A stretch of DNA of 64,000 bases from Ailanthus altissimus. Lineage: Eukaryota; Streptophyta; Magnoliopsida; Sapindales; Simaroubaceae. Of this stretch, positions 60,413 to 64,000 are shown piece by piece. The first letter of the stretch is position 1; every line of letters begins with the position of its first letter. A program made the position numbers and the translations under genes. The stretch is taken from the NCBI GenBank assembly GCA_946807835.1, contig OX327683.1:7631001-7695000 (forward strand). Direction: 5' to 3'. The notes beneath the pieces are model-generated. The model was not told where the DNA came from. It ran no database searches and worked only from the letters and a program-made list of their open reading frames with translations.

Positions 60413-61826
60413 TGATGAGCACTTGAAATAACATATTTAATAAAGGTTTTACATCATTGTTTTGTATTACTAGTGTTATCAACCTCCCTAACTTTAGTAT
60501 GTTTACAATATTTTACCAAATTAGCTTTTAACTATTTTGTGGTAGGTTTGGTAAAATGAGCATAACTTTATATCTAAGAATTTAATTGGAGTGATTCTTG
60601 ATCCTATGAAGAGCTGACTTAATATAATAAAATATTAGATTTTATAAGAAATTTGTAATTCGAGCATATGAAGGGTGCAAAATGGCCTAGCAAAGAACTG
60701 ATCTGCAGTACAGGTATCAGTATTTTGCCCATAACTAGATAAATACATATCTAATACATATGATACAACTCAATTGGAAAAGATAAGAGACTTATCTACA
60801 ACTTTGATGTTTTAAATGGAAGCTAATTCGGACCACATCAATTCAAAATTGGACAATTAAGTGAGTGCATTAATGATAATCAGTACAAATTAGTTGCCTC
60901 ACTTATGGACTTCTATCATCCAAGTGGTTTACTCCTCACTTGTCTTGTATTATCTATATTTTTTTTATAAATAGATGACATGATTATGCCCAAATCATGT
61001 AATGAGAGAGCTAAATTTTAGTTCAAAATACTTGTCTTTTGTCTTATCTCTTTGTAGTAGAATTTCTTTCATTTACTATTATTAAGTTTACGTTATCTCT
61101 TCTTCCATCTTTCCTTTAAGTTTATTATGTCCAAGTAATTTTTATTTTGCTAAGGTGAAATGGTGAAACTCTTGATAAGGTAATAAGATATACTTCAACT
61201 CTTATTTTAGAATTTAATGTTCCATTCTTAAGTTAAGTAAATTTATATATGATGTATTTATTTTGTTTTGCAATATTAATACAATTTCTTGCAAAGTGGT
61301 GTAGCTTGATTTATTATAGACAATCTTTATAGTTGGCACAATAAATTTTTGAAACCATTTATAAGATTTGACGTAGATGCCTTTTCTTATAAAATGGGAG
61401 TCATGATTTATTGTAGACAAATATAAAGATTGGCATAATAAATACTTGAACTTATTTTCAAGATTTGATGTATAATAATTAAAAGAAATAAATACAAGTT
61501 ACTATATAAATGATGATTAACCTTAATTGTTATATCTTTTGATTGAAACCTCATTTGTGTGAGGATTTTAATTGAGTTATAAAGAGAGTTGAATATATTT
61601 TTATTTTATACGCCAACAGTGGATCCCCCTAACCTTAGCATTCATTTTAATTTGTTATTTGAATTATTATTTGCAAACGTATTATATTGCTTCGTTAGTC
61701 TTTAGAGTGTTTATAGTTTATAATTTTAATTCTAATTCCTTGTGAATTAATCCCGTTCTCACCAGATTATTTATTACTTTGACAATCTTACAGTTAAGAA
61801 TAAACTCTTATATTCTGGACGTGTCA
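60413..61826 (+). repeat. 3' LTR of the plus gypsy copy
   Basis: 1,414 bp, starting TGATGAGCACTTG and ending GACGTGTCA. It is complete, unlike its 5' partner. Confidence 0.88.
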
Positions 61827-62329
61827 AATAGCCTTATGACAAATGAAAATTGGAAATAGAAATCTCTTTAAGGATAGTTAAAAAAAAATGTTTTGCTTGG
61901 GATTCACAACTTTAATCGAGAATTCATTTGTAGTTTTCCATAACATATGTATATTGGATATAAAGGTATATCGATTTACCAATCTGAAACTAAGGATTTT
62001 GCTTACTAAAGATGAAGAGATTCGCTTATCACCAAGAAGAGAAGCAAAAAGAGAAAGCCGTGATATTAAGATTTGCTATTAAACAGATCCAAATTTACGT
62101 AATAGGCAGTGATGTCTTCAAAAGCCATGTCCGTAACTCTAAAAACCTCAAAGGATGAAAAATTAACTTCTTTTTTAGAGTCCATTTTTTTTAATTTATT
62201 CATAATTTTGTATATCATATTAATTTTAGGGTTTTTTTTATAGGCTTTCATTGTCTCTCTTTTGATAATAAAACCCAAATTGTTATGTTGGTACAATTTA
62301 ATTTCCTCCGATTTTTTATTTTGATACTT
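61827..62329. other. Unassigned AT-rich stretch
   Basis: Short frames occur on both strands, but no recognised protein or element was found. Confidence 0.4.
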
Positions 62330-63300
62330 AGGTCTCTTCTCTCTCGAGTCTTGACCTATTTTGGTTGTTAAATTATTTAAAATGTGGCATGAGTTAGCTC
62401 TAAAATAAGGGCTAAATGTTGAGTTAAGTTAACTATGGTTCATTAAGCAACCCTTAAATGATTACTTAGGTATTATTAGTCTTTCAAACTTAATAACAAC
62501 TAGGGTCATGCTTTCTAATTCCAATAAATGGGTCAATCTTTTCTAAGCATTAAAACCTATAAATCAAGATCATATAATTCATTTTCTAATCAAATTAAAA
62601 GCATGAAGTCTAAAAAAGTATAAATGAATTACACAAGAATTAATTAACAATCAACTAAAATCATTCAAACATGATATTATAAAGCTATATTAAGGCCCTA
62701 GAACAAGAGTTTAGCAAACCATAACTAAAATAAAACAAGATAATCCAAAATTTTATGAGTGCAAACATGCTTAAAACAACAAAAGTCACAATTTTAAACT
62801 CCAAATCAAAAGATTAAGAAAAGGAGAAAAGAATAAACTAGGTTTGAGATGTCTTTTAGAGGCTGCAATCTTCACAAATCTTCAAGATTCTTTAAGATTT
62901 CAAGCTTCAAATTTTCTTTCTCTCTCTAAATTTTGTGCTCTATCTCTCTCTTTAAATGAGGCCTTTAGTCTTCTTTTTATAGGTTCTAAGTTAGGCTCCT
63001 AAAATTAGGGCACAAAAATCAAAGATGATTTGGCTGCCATCGGTGCCGTAACGCTACTTTACAGTTTATCTTTAGCTAAACTTGGAGCCACGGCCCCAAG
63101 TCTTGAATTTTGGGCACTATAGCACAAACTCTCAGGTTTGGCTCTTTAGCTTAGAGTAGTAAATGTTTGTTTTACCCTTTTTATTCAATTTTTTCCTTTC
63201 TTATTATGTTGTTTTGTTGAAACCTATAAAATAATAATACATGGATAAAAAGCTACATTTCATACTTAAAATGAGCAGATATCAAATTATGAGGGATAAA
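62330..63300 (-). repeat. LTR-like sequence, minus orientation
   Basis: On the minus strand, TATAAAAA (62,974-62,981) is followed by a GA-rich leader and long AT-rich sequence without coding capacity. This resembles Tat-type LTRs such as the solo LTR at 22,889. The right end near atatca (63,275-63,280) and the left end are guesses. No duplication was identified. Confidence 0.4.
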
Positions 63301-63329
63301 AAATCATATATAAATTGTGATTATCACTA

Positions 63330-64000
63330 GTGAACCTTTTGTACAAGCCATTAGAAGCACATTGAAGTTTATATGGATGACATGATCACCAACTCCTTGA
63401 ATTCCAAAGACCACGTAGAAGATCTCAAGAATACCTTTAAAGTTCTGAGAAAGCATAACATGAAATTAAACCCTAAAAAGTGCACGTTTAAGGTTGACTA
63501 AAAAGAGCACCTCAAATTTGTGGTTTTCCAGAGAGATCAAGGTCAATCCAAATAAAGTTAGGGCCATCCTTAAGATAAAGTCATTAATTACTGTCAAAGA
63601 AATCCAAAGGTTGATTGGTAAGGTTGTCGCATTAAACAGTTTCATTTTCAAAGCCATTGATAAGTGTTTTGAGTTTTTTAGGTGATCAAGAAAAGGATAA
63701 AAAATACAAGGTGGATGCCTTAGTGCTAAGAAGCTTTTCAATAGCTGAAGGCCTATTTGGCATAACCTACCAACCTTGTCATGCTCTAGATTGAAGATCA
63801 ATTGTTTGTGGACTTGAGAGTCTTAACTTGTGCTATGAGTTTATTACTATTCAAGGAGGAAAAATGTGCTTAAAGACCTGTCTACTTTACTAGTAAAGCA
63901 TTCACTGACCTTGAGAGCCAATACCTACTAACAGAGAAGTTAGCTCTCATGCTAGTGATATCAACACGAAAACTAAGGCCTTATTTCCATATGCACACGA
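63330..64000 (+). pseudogene. Ty3/gypsy reverse transcriptase and RNase H fragment
   Basis: Plus-strand pieces run VYMDDMITNS (catalytic DD present), MKLNPKKCTFKVD, REIKVNPNKVRAILKIK, TVKEIQRLIGKVVALNSF, then RNase H wording RPVYFTSKAFTDLESQYL and LRPYF at the window edge. The wording fits the Tat/Retand group and differs from the 25-62-kb family. Stops and shifts are present. It continues beyond the window. Confidence 0.85.

Larger units (their letters stand above)
40804..61826 (+). mobile_element. Athila/Tat-like Ty3/gypsy element, plus copy, carrying LOG and a nested copia
   Basis: This is the same family as the minus copy and has the same layout: 5' LTR, tRNA-Asp primer site, gag, protease, reverse transcriptase, RNase H, integrase, unknown frames, LOG-like gene, polypurine tract, 3' LTR. 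Without the 9.2-kb copia element (48,996-58,185) it is about 11.8 kb. It lacks the solo LTR and the LINE-like insert of the minus copy. The 5' LTR lacks its first 35 or so bases at the junction. Confidence 0.88.

Noticed and set aside
25561..61831. A shared target-site duplication around the whole head-to-head pair
   Set aside because: The flanks atgaa on the left and aatag on the right do not match. There is no evidence that the pair inserted as one unit.

Overview
This is a gene-poor, AT-rich block of a eudicot plant nuclear genome. Two things show this: an intron-containing GAMYB transcription factor gene with a miR159 target site, and layers of plant-type LTR retrotransposons and L1-like LINEs. 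The species cannot be named from the sequence.

Layout. Positions 1-10,711 are a diverged tandem duplication. Unit A (1-8,862) carries a frameshifted pectinesterase (PME) gene fragment, a MITE-like fold-back repeat and a non-coding LTR element with copia-type signals (4,882-7,803). Unit B (8,863-10,711) is shorter and preserves the site of that LTR element empty. A LINE RNase H-like relic lies at 11,350-11,830. The only intact host gene is GAMYB on the minus strand: coding exons at 12,385-12,689, 13,022-14,024 and 15,614-15,970, with spliced 5' UTR out to about 17,400. A 1.1-kb element with about 330-bp inverted repeats (17,459-18,560) sits directly upstream of it. An L1-like LINE (about 18,590-25,550, minus) follows, split by a 1,486-bp solo LTR with a 5-bp target-site duplication.

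From 25,571 to 61,826 two copies of one Ty3/gypsy family lie head to head, their 5' LTRs meeting near 40,810. The family is Athila/Tat-like, with a primer-binding site matching the 3' end of tRNA-Asp. The minus copy (25,571-40,816) holds a 2,649-bp solo LTR in gag and a 918-bp LINE-like insertion in integrase. The plus copy (40,804-61,826) holds a complete but decayed Ty1/copia element (48,996-58,185). At the right edge are an LTR-like stretch and a fragment of another Ty3/gypsy pol (63,330-64,000).

Main discovery. Both gypsy copies carry, between pol and the 3' LTR, a full-length but disabled homologue of LONELY GUY (LOG, cytokinin riboside 5'-monophosphate phosphoribohydrolase). A TATAAATA box lies about 65 bp before its ATG in both copies. 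Two unrecognised small reading frames lie between integrase and LOG. In the plus copy the copia element landed just after the fourth LOG codon. The LOG relics share stop positions, so the family probably amplified after capturing a LOG gene that was already damaged, or one with a shorter product.

Nothing here forms a working pathway. GAMYB is the functional gene. The rest is a record of nested insertions whose order can be read from target-site duplications. All retrotransposon reading frames are broken. Splice sites and element borders were read by eye.
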